Shown: positions 45,229 through 55,824 of the stretch, piece by piece
Layout of the letters: each line of letters starts with the position of its first letter
Numbering within the stretch: position 1 is the stretch's first letter
Source of the DNA: Arabidopsis thaliana
Lineage: Eukaryota; Streptophyta; Magnoliopsida; Brassicales; Brassicaceae
NCBI RefSeq assembly: GCF_000001735.4
Contig: NC_003076.8
Location: 22,447,835-22,511,834 of the forward strand
Length of the DNA: 64,000 nucleotides
Direction: 5' to 3'
Notes under the pieces: model-generated
The model's database searches: none
The model's input: only the letters and a program-made list of their open reading frames with translations
Told to the model about the DNA's origin: nothing
Program-made: the position numbers and the translations under genes

Positions 45229-46583
45229 GTAAGTGATTTCATCCGCGTGAAGTATTATTATTGTAAAGATTTCTTTTAATAAGAGATAAAGCTTTATAGC
45301 TTTCAATCTAAACTTTTCACAGCCGAAACAGTTGAAAATTTGAAGTCTATGTCCCACCTTCTTAGTGGTCCGCCATTGAAGTGACTGTGCTAAACCCTAA
45401 TCTTATCTCTCTTTCTTTCCGCCGACCCTTCAAAAAATTCCAATCTTTTTTTGTCAACTTACTAACAGTTTGCATTTAAAACTCTCTTTGAAAATTGTCT
45501 TGTTTGTTTCTAACTTTTTCTTATGTAACCCACCCACATGCTTGTTCTTCTTTCTATCATCTTCTTACACGACTACGACTTGTCTTTCTTTACCCTTTTT
45601 TTTTTTGTTTTGTTTAAAGTTTCTCTCTTTGTGGGTTCTTGTTGTTAGAGAAATCAGCTGCCTCAGATCAGAGCTTGGTTTTGGATTTAGGCAAGTTTTC
45701 TTAAGTAATCAGCTTTACCATTTCTGTTGTCTGTGTTGATTGATTGTAAGCTGTGGCAGGATTTTTGAGTTTCTTTGATGATTGGATCGAGCAAGAAACT
45801 TTGAAACTTTCAGTTAATTGATGCCTTGGTTAGAGTTTGAATTTGTATGAAACCGCTCATAAATTGTTTGACTTGGTTAGAGTTTGAATTTAAAGACTTG
45901 GTAATACCTAAACTTGACTCTAGTTCAAAATTTCTTTATTGTTGAATGTGTTATCATCTATGTTGAGATTAGCCTTGAATTGTTGTCTAAACTTGATCTG
46001 TGGATTTTGGCTGTGTTGATTGTTGATGCATCCATCTTGAATTACAAGTGACTATATTGTGAGTTGGGATCTAAGGGAGCAGAGTTCGTTTCCTTGTTCT
46101 TGAGATTCTCTCTATTAGCTCTGCTCTGCGTAGTTTAGGCCTATAACGTTCTCAATTCTGATTTTGACATGAAACTGTCCTTTTGGTTGGTGTATCTCCC
46201 TTACATATAGTTTTCAAAATCTGTTAATCAACATTGTTTGAGTTTTAATTATGATCTAAATTTTTGTTTTCTTTCCCAAATTTTTATTTTAAAACTTGAT
46301 CTTTCGGTTTATATTACATTCTGATATATTATCACAAGATCCCGTTCTTTCCGGGTTCAGTCTTAATATCTGCTAGGCTGTTAGACGCATTATAGAATAG
46401 CCCGTTTGCTTGCTAAAGATACCATGGCATGGTGAATATTAACAAATTGCTCAGCTTGGTGTTGTACTTATCATGGACACATAGTTCACTTTTTTTTTAG
46501 TCATGTCTCTTCTGGATGTGCAAGTTTCCAACAATAGACTCTATCTACATGTGCTGATACTAATAGGCCTTCATCTTTTGCAG
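45229..46583 (+). other. Probable 5' UTR intron of the C2 gene
   Basis: A strong donor (CTCT/GTAAGT at 45229) follows a CT-rich leader, and a good acceptor (tttgcag ending 46583) lies 21 bp before the C2 start codon. The 1355-bp interval is T-rich, as plant introns are, and holds no gene. Leader introns of this kind often raise expression. A cDNA would settle the borders. Confidence 0.55.
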
Positions 46584-46604
46584 GATTGTTTGTTAGGTTT
46601 TACA

Positions 46605-47822
46605 ATGGACTCCCCACAATCTGTTGTTTCACCATTCAAGATTGGTGAGTCAGAGAATGAGAACTCAAATTCTGTGCAGAGTTCTGGAAACCAATCGAAT
46701 GGCATAAATTCCAATGGGAAAGATTCTAAAAGTTGTGGCCGGCAAGACCTTGTTGGTGCTCTTGAGGTTTATGTCCATCAGGCAAGGGATATCCATAACA
46801 TTTGTATATATCACAAGCAAGACGTTTATGCCAAGCTTTGCCTTACAAGTGATCCTGATAAGTCTGTCTCGACCAAAATCATCAATGGCGGTGGGAGGAA
46901 TCCGGTTTTTGATGACAATGTTAAGCTTGATGTCAGGGTTCTGGACACTTCCCTCAAATGTGAGATTTACATGATGAGCAGGGTGAAGAATTATCTTGAG
47001 GACCAGCTGCTTGGTTTTACTCTGGTTCCTATGTCGGAACTGCTCTTCAAGAATGGGAAACTCGAGAAAGAGTTCTCTCTTTCTTCCACTGATCTCTACC
47101 ATTCGCCAGCTGGTTTTGTTCAATTGTCACTCTCCTATTATGGATCCTACCCTGACGTGATGGCTATTCCCTCTATGCCTTCGTCTGTTTCTATTGATGA
47201 AACTACCAAGGATCCAGAAGGGTCTGAATCAGTTCCGGGTGAGTTGGATAAGATAGAGTTTCCAGATCCTAATGTTGCTAATGAAAATGAGAAGATGGTT
47301 TCCGAGTATTTTGGGATCTCTTGTTCCACTATTGACTCAGAAACTTCTGACAGCTTGGTTACTTCCGATGCTGAGAATCATGTGACTAATTCTGTCACTT
47401 CTATACTGAAGCAAGATTCACCTGAGAGCAGCAATGCAACAAATGGAGCTGCTTCTCCTCACGCTTCAGCTCACTCCGCCACAGAAACACCAAACCATGA
47501 ACATCTCTCTGTCGTGAACTCCAAAGCGAGTTCCCAGGAGTCAGAGAGCGAGGCTTCTGGTGAGACATCTGAGGAGAAGACTGTGAAATCCGTCCTCACT
47601 GTGAAGGTTGAGCCAGAGTCAAAGGTGGTGCAGCAGGATATAGTCGACATGTACATGAAAAGCATGCAACAGTTTACAGATTCACTGGCTAAGATGAAGC
47701 TTCCTCTGGACATTGACAGCCCAACAAAATCAGAAAATTCAAGCTCTGATTCTCAGAAGCTGCCAACACCAAAGAGCAACAACGGATCCCGTGTGTTCTA
47801 TGGGAGCAGGCCTTTCTTCTGA
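46605..47822 (+). CDS. C2-domain (CaLB-type) protein
   Basis: A single coding exon of 405 aa from ATG 46605 (MDSPQSVVSPFKIGESENEN). An upstream in-frame ATG at 46503 is unlikely because a good intron acceptor lies between them (ending 46583). One C2 domain covers about residues 45-175: GALEVYVHQARDIHNICIYHKQDVYAKLCL, NPVFDDNVKLDV, and LLGFTLVPMSELL are recognisable strands and calcium-loop regions. An acidic Ser/Thr-rich tail follows (long, disordered), with TVKSVLTVKVEPESKVVQQD and a conserved-looking MYMKSMQQFTDSLAKMKLP near the end, closing with SRVFYGSRPFF. C2 domains bind phospholipids, often with calcium. The target membrane is unknown. Confidence 0.9.
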   Translation: MDSPQSVVSPFKIGESENENSNSVQSSGNQSNGINSNGKDSKSCGRQDLVGALEVYVHQARDIHNICIYHKQDVYAKLCLTSDPDKSVSTKIINGGGRNPVFDDNVKLDVRVLDTSLKCEIYMMSRVKNYLEDQLLGFTLVPMSELLFKNGKLEKEFSLSSTDLYHSPAGFVQLSLSYYGSYPDVMAIPSMPSSVSIDETTKDPEGSESVPGELDKIEFPDPNVANENEKMVSEYFGISCSTIDSETSDSLVTSDAENHVTNSVTSILKQDSPESSNATNGAASPHASAHSATETPNHEHLSVVNSKASSQESESEASGETSEEKTVKSVLTVKVEPESKVVQQDIVDMYMKSMQQFTDSLAKMKLPLDIDSPTKSENSSSDSQKLPTPKSNNGSRVFYGSRPFF

Positions 47823-48487
47823 GCATCTCTTTTACCAAGTTCAGAGAAAGAACGCAGGTCACCCTTAGACTTTTCTAATGAAGAAAGACTAATCCTAATG
47901 ATGTAATTTTATAATGTACTATTTCATGTTGTATCTCCCATCTGGTCAGCTTGATGCTTTAGTTGATGTGAGTTATTATTACGTATCACTAGCCTTTACT
48001 CTATTAGAACTATGTACGCATTATATGAACTTCTGCTGCCTAATCATGTTTGTATTTTCTGAGTTACTGCGTTTTACATCCACAAGAATCTTTAAAGCAT
48101 AGTGATAAATGCTTAGATTGCTTAATTATTCGTGCAATCATCATATGGTGTGACTTTCACTCTCTGGTCCTACTTTTTCTTTGTGACCATCAAAGAGGAG
48201 GTCCATAGGTGGGGAGAGAGAGAGGCAAAGGATCCAATGATTCAGCTTTCTGAAAAAATCTTGAGAACAAATGTTTGGATGTTTTTTGGTTAGTTGAAAT
48301 GTCCTTTTCACAGGATCTTGAGGTTGCTTTTCTGTCTTCATACCATGTGGTAATAAAAGGTAAGGGATTCAACAGTAAGTAAGTAAAAGATTCAAAACAT
48401 TATCGTAATGCAACATAATTTAATGAAAATGGTTTTGCCTATTAAACTACTTTCTCTTACTGTTTATTTGTAGCTAGCTAGCAACCA
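47823..48487. other. Convergent 3' region between C2 gene and TRN1
   Basis: 665 bp between two converging stop codons. AT-rich 3' UTR-type sequence and no gene seen. Confidence 0.45.
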
Positions 48488-51400
48488 TTAGAGAGGAACT
48501 TGGATCACTTCATGGGCTCTGGTGATCATATGCCGTTTGCAAATCCAGGCGATGGACCCATCGTCTCTGTATCTAACTCGCCAGAGGCCAAATTTTTCTG
48601 CAATATCCCTCCCGGTTGAGCAAGTCTGTTCCCTCAAGTAATCGATGAGCCACTGTTGAGCTGCTCTTTGTTCTTGTTCCTGAATATCTCTATCTCTGCC
48701 TCGGTTCCTACCCAATGCAGCAGCGACCCCTATGGCTCCTGCAGCTCCGGCCGCTCCAGTCATGACAGCTGGGTTGGCTAGGTGAGCGATAGTATGGCTC
48801 AAGTCAGGTATCATGTGTCCCATCCCAGCTGCCCAGTTTGCTCCTATCCTCAATGCAAAAGTCACCAGTTTCATGAAGTTTGTCATGTATGGAGCCAAGC
48901 ACTTCACAGCTTGGTTGTCTATCTGCATTACGTCACAACCAAGCTGATCCTCTACGACGTGCATTTCCCGCCTAAATTCGCATAACATGTGTATCCTTAG
49001 AGCGACCATGCCAGGAACCATAGATGTGATCAGTCGTCTCCCGTAGTTCTCTGCTCTGATGAAGTAAAACATGTTTGGAACTTTTCTTTCATCCATCTGG
49101 ACATTATAGTTGACAAGGTAATTCACTTTGTGATGAAGCTGGATCAGAAGTCTGTGCTCATAGTATCTCAGTCCTTGGATCTCTTGTTTCAGGTCGCGTA
49201 TCTCTTGCTCAATAATCTTCAGTCTCTGAAGTACTGCTTCTACTCCTTTAGCAATTCCACCGAAGCTAGGATCAACTTTTTCCAGCTCATTGGTCACCGG
49301 TACATGATTATCTGCTTCGGGGTTTTCGTCTGTTGGAACTTGTAGTTCTTGTGCTAAGTTGTGCAGATCATGGTACCTTCTTTGCAGGACTTCTCTGAAA
49401 TCATCATCAGAGAGGAGGTTGCGGGCTAAATCAAATCCGGCTCTTAGAACAGTCTTACCTGAATCTAGAACAGAGTCCCATGTGTGTTGATAGTCATACA
49501 TAGTCTCTGCAGGAACTGATGATAATGCTTCTTTTAGTCTGTGGAGGGAAACAAACTGGCTTTGTCGGAATCGCGGTGGAGTCAAGTCCTGGACGCATTG
49601 TGGTCTTATGATGTGCTCAAGGAGGATTACACCTCGGCAGCTGCTCTGGATAGCCGGAATGATTAGCTGGTGAATGAGCCTCAGAGTTTCTGTCAAGCTC
49701 TTTGATGAACAAGCCAGAACATCAATGTAATTTCCCAACTGTCCTCCAAGTTCCACTCTAATGTTAATACCATGGATCGTTATAGCAATGAGGTACTTCT
49801 CAAGACTATAAGTCGCCCCGTGTTGGTTCTTCAGTTCCATGATTCTGTTGTGAAGATGCACCTGTGCATGCAACATGAAAAATTGGTAAGGTTTGAGTTA
49901 AAGAGATGAAAGAAACAGAAAAGTGATTTTGAGCCCTTGCCTGTAAACGAGGGAAGAATCCAGCTGTGAGAAACATGTGACTTGAATCATCGCACTGAAG
50001 ATGACGGCCTGAATAAACACAGTCATGTGTGTTTATCTGCCATTTCTGTGTCTTTCCTCTGCCTTCTTCGAGAATCGATGGGACTAACAATGAAGAGTCT
50101 GGACTGGAAGGGTCTTGCTCATAGCAAAGTTCTACTTTCTTCATCATCTTCACAAGGTCACACGCATCAAAGTGCTCAAGTACCTTTGAGGTCATCCCTG
50201 GAATTGGACTCTGTAAACTACTTCTCAAAGTCTTCTCTAGCTCTTTCCTGCTCACAAACCCATTTCTTTCCCCAGTGCTTTGCTTTCTTACATCAAGCTT
50301 TATCAACTGAGTAAGAACCTCCCCACAAAACCATTCATAGTCTAGTATCAAAAAGCCCAAGTCATCAAAGTAAATCACCTCTCCCATTTGGTGGAGGCAT
50401 GTGGCTATAGCATGCCGTCTTGTCTCCACAATCTGAATGTTCTCGTTGCGAGACTTTATTCTCAGGGAAGGAACCTTAAACTGGCAGAGGTCTGCAAAGG
50501 CTTTCCATCTCATAATAGGTTTGTTCGAATTCTCTGATCTCCAGTCTGATAAGAGCTGTACTATATCATTGCAGAGCTGATAAACCCGAGGAACTCTTTG
50601 AAGGATGGCTTTGCTAGTCATCCGAATATGATGTGTGAGTTTACTAACCGAAGGAGATGATCTTGCATCAACTGTGAATACAGTCGGATAAAATTCCACT
50701 AAAGCCTGAAACTTATCTCTCAGTCTCTGAATGCAACCCACAGTTGCCTGAAAGCTTTCAGATTGTAGATTGATTTTTTCGGAATGTGTGAGAACAATTG
50801 TGACATTTGGTTTCATGCATTGTTGGATCGCTTTTCTCGAGTTGGAAACGATGAATCTAAGCCAGTATTCAAGCTCTTCCTCTACTTCTGCTGGTGTTTT
50901 GGGTTCTTTATTGCTCGGTTTCCTAAACAAGCTCAATACGATCAAGAAGAAGCACGGGCTTGGGAACATAAGATCATGAAGAGCAAAGAACTCGTGCTGC
51001 CCCGCAAGATTCCACATCGAGATCTTTGTCTCCTCGTCCTTGAATGTCTTTATTTTCATCCCACCAACTGTTTTAACCACTTGCTCCACAGGATTCATCA
51101 AATTTCTCACATTCTCCACATAAGGAAAACCGGAAGCAGACGAACTTTGCAGTATAGAGTTGCAGAGTGTTGTCTTTCCTGCATAGTTTTGTCCACAGAG
51201 GAAAGCTCTAACGCTCTTTGGCTCAGTAAGTGGCATATCCTTGAGTGAATCATCCGTCTCTGCTTCATCTATCTTCCTACCATTGTGTCCCAGTTTCTGA
51301 TAAATCTCATCTGCTTTCCCTGAATCTTGAAGCGGAGTTCTCGCTAAATCAATTTCTTCAATCAATGGATTAATCTGCAATGTCTCAGTGATTGCCTCCA

Positions 51401-52709
51401 ATACTCTATCACCTCTTACCCCTTTGCAGCCTTGTAACGAAAACCGTCTTAAAGACGCGTTCTTCTGCAAGCTCTTGAAGATATGTATGAAATCATCAGG
51501 TCCCAAACTCGCATCGTCATGAATCCCAAGATGAACCACAGTCTCATTTGTTGTCACCATCTTTAAAACTGCTGTAAGTCCATCTCTTCCAATCTTTGTA
51601 TTGGAACCTCCAAACACAATTGACCGCAATGTGATGTTAGCTTGTAATTGCAGAGCAGAGAATCTACTCAATGGACAAAGCAAATCCTCAACACCAACGC
51701 TCCCAAACCGATTTCCATCAACATACAAACTCTGCAAGCTCTTGTTCTTGAATAGTCCAGCTGCAATATAAACAACAGCTTTGTCTTTAAGACCTGTTTT
51801 CGAAAGTTTCACTTCTCTCAGAGTCTTGTTCTGTTCCAAAACCCATCTAAACTCCTTCGCCCACCGAGAGTTTAGCTTCGCACCCGTCATATCTAGAGAC
51901 CTGACTGTTGTATTCATCCCCAAGGCTGCAGCGACTCTGCAAGAACCAGAAATGTCAATCTGGTAAATCCTCAGAGTTTTGCTCTCAGGCAAGAACTCAA
52001 CAAGCTTTAGGCTTCTGTCTCGTTTGTGATCTCCACTCCACATATGAACCTCCATTTCTCTGTTCATACCCAAAACAGCAGATATCAATGGCGTAGCAGT
52101 GAAAGGGCTCGAGTCGAAAATGGAGAAAAGTTTCAAACTTGAGTTCATTTCAATCATCCTCGAAAGCTCTTCAGCTCCTTTTGACCCAATCGAATCTTCC
52201 CAAATCTGCAATTCCTCTAACGAATCGTTAACTTGGAGAGCCGACCCGAGAAGCGTAGCTCCTCTGTATCCAATACTCGACTCTAAGAACATAACCTCTT
52301 TCAAAAACCTGTTTCTTTTCAGAATCTCTGAGAGCTCGTTGAGACATTGTTCACTGAACCTGTTCTTTCTGAAAGCAAGCTGCTTTATCTTCGAGGTGTT
52401 GTCTAACAACAAACCCAAGCTCTGCAACAGCTCGATTTCCCAAAAGATTCCTTCGAATTCCAAGTTCCTGAGAGACGTCTGCGTCTCTAAGGATGTTGCT
52501 AGCTCGATGAAGATCTGGGAAAGTGAAGTGAGGTTGTCTCTAGTGACGTTGATGTTCATGGAGCTCTCTGTTATTAGCTGACAATGCGTGGTGTTTCCGG
52601 AAGAGGAGAAAGATAGGGTTTGAAGATTGAAGAAAGTTTGTTGTGGGTCTTTGATTGCTTGAAGAAACCATGAGAGGTCTTTGAAGCTTTGGTCTGGCTC
52701 TGACTCCAT
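48488..52709 (-). CDS. TRN1: TORNADO1: LRR-Roc-COR-like protein
   Basis: Two exons (49941-52709 and 48488-49861) join in phase 0 to 1380 aa, the length I remember for TRN1. Residues about 60-480: irregular leucine-rich repeats of the NOD/RI type (LRNLEFEG, SLQSLYVDGNRFGSVG, LRRFSLQGCKG). About residue 503: a Roc-like GTPase with P-loop GQNYAGKTTL, then WNLAGQHEF (switch II) and VLTHSEKIN in place of the NKxD motif. A COR-like region follows (IYFDDLGFLILDYEWFCGEVL). The C-terminal third is predicted helical with an Ala/Gly-rich stretch (GAAGAAGAIGVAAALG). In A. thaliana TRN1 acts with the tetraspanin TRN2 in auxin-linked organ symmetry and root patterning. The single intron (49862-49940) has a GC donor. 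No break seen. Confidence 0.96.
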
Positions 52710-54242
52710 CTTTAGACAGAGAGAAGAAAGGTAAAGTTGAGGATTTTTGTTTCTTTATTGGTGTGTTTTATTTTATTTTGAAAATTTAATACACAATCTG
52801 GATATTGATGAGTTGGATAAATGTTGAGTGACTTTTATTTTTTACTTGTTGAGCCACTGTAATATTGACTAAATTATTGTTTTATCAATAAATATTAATA
52901 CATTGTATTATAAGAATTTGACAAGTAGTTCTTTTTGTAATGTTTTGATAATTAATTACATATCAATTACATTATGATGAAACTTAAATAAAAAGTTTTA
53001 AAATAGCTAGAGATATTTTTTTGTCAAAAATAGCTAGAGATATAAATATGTAAGTTGTTTTGTCATAATTATAAAGAAATAAAATTCTATATTTCTGGAC
53101 ATTATAATTTGGTATAGATAGTGTGTGTATATAAGAAACAAATCCACAAGTGCTTTATCATCAACAAATAAAAATTATTGACCATGAAGAAAATTAAAAT
53201 TATCGTAAATTTGTTAGTAAAATTTCTCGTAAAATTCTGCAATGTGGAATAAAAATTACTTTACTGGGGTAAAAATAAACTTTCACGTATAAAGCTTTTA
53301 CAAGAAGGAGGCCTAAAAGTCGCAAAACGGCAAAAGTCTTGGACCGACTCTTGTTAATGGGACCTAAATGTTCTACGGCATGTCTGTCATAAACTCATAA
53401 TATTGATTTCGTTGTTTACTAATTCTAGATTAATCAAAAATGTACATTTTATCCAAAAAAAATAAAAGTTGTTTACCAAAAAAGAAAGAAAAAATGGTGG
53501 TAAATTTTCTCAAAATATAGTTTGGTCATATGACTACGACCTAGTTACTTTTAGTTTATTTCCAAATACGAGTGTGTAATATTAATGTTTAACTACATGA
53601 AAGATATGAATTTTTTTCATTTTTTTGAAAGATATAAATATAAATAAGAGTTTTCACAAACTTTTCTTCCACAAAGGCACAAATTATAAAAACAAAAATA
53701 GCTTTAAAAAAATATATATATATATATATCTCATTAGGGATACATGCAACAAAATAGTCATATCCCTCTCTTACACAATATTTCTCCCACGCTAATTTTT
53801 TTTTTAAGAAAACAAAGTTTTCATGAACAATTCATTTTGTAAACAAGAAAAAAAAAGTACAATTACAAAACAGAGCACAGAACTCTGAAGAATCTTTGAT
53901 CGAAAATTCTACGATCTTTGTTTGGTTATTCTATGAAAGAAAAAAAAAAACTTTTTTGAGAAGCAAATCTAAATCCACCTTGTAGTATCTTTGGTTGTCT
54001 GGCTGCTACGATCTGATCTTTATGTAAGAAGAAGAAAAACAAAAACGGTTCTTTGTTTTTCTCTTTTTTTTTTTTTTTTTTGGTCTAACAAAAGAGAAAG
54101 CAAACCATAATCTTTGGCACTGTGATCAACAAAGTTGGTTTCTTTGTCATGAGAACCTGTTCAAACTCTGCAACTGAAATTTGGTTGCTTTCAATCTACA
54201 AATCTCTCAACTTTTTTTTTTGTTTTCTTGGTTTTTGATAAC
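52710..54242. other. TRN1 promoter and RRM-gene 3' flank
   Basis: 1.5 kb of AT-rich DNA with no gene. It contains an AT dinucleotide run (about 53708-53728) and several poly-T runs. Repeated ctagagatat(a) segments near 53010-53045 look like a small local duplication. Confidence 0.4.
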
Positions 54243-55824
54243 CTATGCAGCAATACCTCAACAAGTAAATAAAACACAGATCAGAACATTTCGATTGCGA
54301 TCAAAATGTATCCAAGTTACAAGTTTTATTGAGATGAATTTTTTTGTTACCTCTATTAGTTTGTCTATTTCCAACATTGTAGCTTCCATTGTAAGTTTCT
54401 GGGTCATTTGCAGATGGGTCTGAACCTACATTGTCAATATCATAACCGTAAGCGCGAGACAAATTGTCTAGCTCGTGAGAAGACTGAGATGGTAGCTGCT
54501 GTTGCTGCCACGTTGAGTCGCTGTAGACTGAGCCGCCTCTGTACAGTTCCCCTATAGAACCTTCAAAACCATTAAATGGGGACGAGGAAAGTCCAGAACT
54601 TGTCCCATAGTTCCTTCCAAAGCCATTGTTATCATTACTAACAGCAGAAGAAGAAGGAAGTCCCCAATTTCCTCTGTTGTTTCCATTCGAGACATTCAAG
54701 TTCCAACCGGGACCTGCAGTGTCGGTTCTGTTTCCCCATAAGTCTCTATTGTTCGAATTGTAAGGAGACTCAGTTCTATTGTGCCCGATTGGAGAGGTGT
54801 AACGGTTCGGGGAAGCACCGTTGAAGTAAGGGTTGCTTGGAATACGGTTATAACCAAACGTAGAACTTGTCCCATCGCAGCTTGGATTCAAATTCAAACT
54901 CAAGTCATGATTCAAACCGAGGCCAAAAGCAGAAACCGCATTTCTACCACTACCAATAACAGGACTAAACCGACGACCAACAGGACCTAGACTGTTATAA
55001 AAACCAGGACCAGGAGCAAAGTTGTTAAAGTAGCTATTAGCAGGCATCCTATTAGACCCGCCTCCATAGTTAACACCGCTAGCAAGCGGGCTTCGGATAT
55101 TAGAAACAGGGGAAATCTCCTTAGGTACAGCTCTTTTGACCTCAACTAGTTTCCCATTGAGCTCATGGAAGGTCTTGTGAAGAACTCTATCAACAGCATC
55201 ATCTGAATCAAATGTGATGAAGCCAAAACCTCTTGGCCTCTGCGTGTTATGATCATACATTACAACAACATCAGCAATAGTACCAAACTGATCAAAGTAG
55301 TTCTTGAACTCCTCCTCGGTAATGCTAGACGGTAAACCTCCAACGAAGATCTTCTTTGTCCTTCCACCACCACCATGGACAGGTGACATAAGGTGGATAG
55401 GACTAGCGTGTCGCTTTAGCACCTGCTGATCATCTCGAGGCACAGCCTTCTTCGCCTCAACCTGCAAAACATAAATTTGATCTTTACACTTTGAGAAACA
55501 AAGATTGAGAGATGATTCAAAAACGCAAATTGAGGAAGTTGCAATAAGATCTGAACTTTGTTTGTTCTGCTGAAAGATTGAGAAATGATTGAAATCACAA
55601 ACCGTGCGGCCATCGATGATGTGTTTATCCATGATCACTCTCTCTGAGACACAGGGGTCTGCAAAGACAATGAAGCCGAAGCCACGTGCACGACCTGTGG
55701 CACGATCTCTCATGATCACAGCTTCAACAACATCACCATAGTTGCTAAAGTAGTCTCTTAACCTTTCTTCGTCTGTATCCCACGAAATCCCACCAATGAA
55801 GAGCTTCCCCAGATCCGATTCCAT
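54243..55824 (-). CDS. Two-RRM hnRNP A/B (musashi-like) RNA-binding protein
   Basis: Start at ATG 55824 (MESDLGKLFIGGISWDTDEE). Exons 55603-55824, 54351-55461 and 54243-54256 join in phase to 448 aa ending NRGIAA. Two RRMs are clear: RNP2 LFIGGI and RNP1 ARGFGFIVF (residues about 6-80), then IFVGGL and PRGFGFITF (residues about 108-185). A Gly/Asn/Ser-rich low-complexity C-terminus follows (NNRGNWGLP, GFGRNYGTSSG), typical of hnRNP proteins that shuttle between nucleus and cytoplasm. Without the last splice the frame runs to 54301 and ends NKKIHLNKTCNLDTF instead, so two C-termini are possible. The last exon is only 14 bp of coding sequence. It binds RNA; specific targets are unknown. Confidence 0.92.

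Larger units (their letters stand above)
43354..46604. other. Divergent intergenic region with repeat element and the C2-gene 5' leader
   Basis: 43354-43620: kinesin-like gene leader and promoter (site-II-like gggctt motifs near 43530-43600). 43666-44151: TTCGGGT-rich repeat (separate entry). 44160-45080: AT-rich, nothing recognised. 45090-46604: probable 5' UTR of the C2 gene with a long leader intron (separate entry). Confidence 0.5.

Noticed and set aside
46503-46604. Longer C2 protein starting at ATG 46503
   Set aside because: A good splice acceptor (tttgcag, ending 46583) lies between this ATG and 46605, so the region is more likely leader intron.
54301-54350. NKKIHLNKTCNLDTF as the main C-terminus of the RRM protein
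   Set aside because: A clean donor/acceptor pair yields the GIAA ending expected for this family; the longer end is treated as an intron-retention form.
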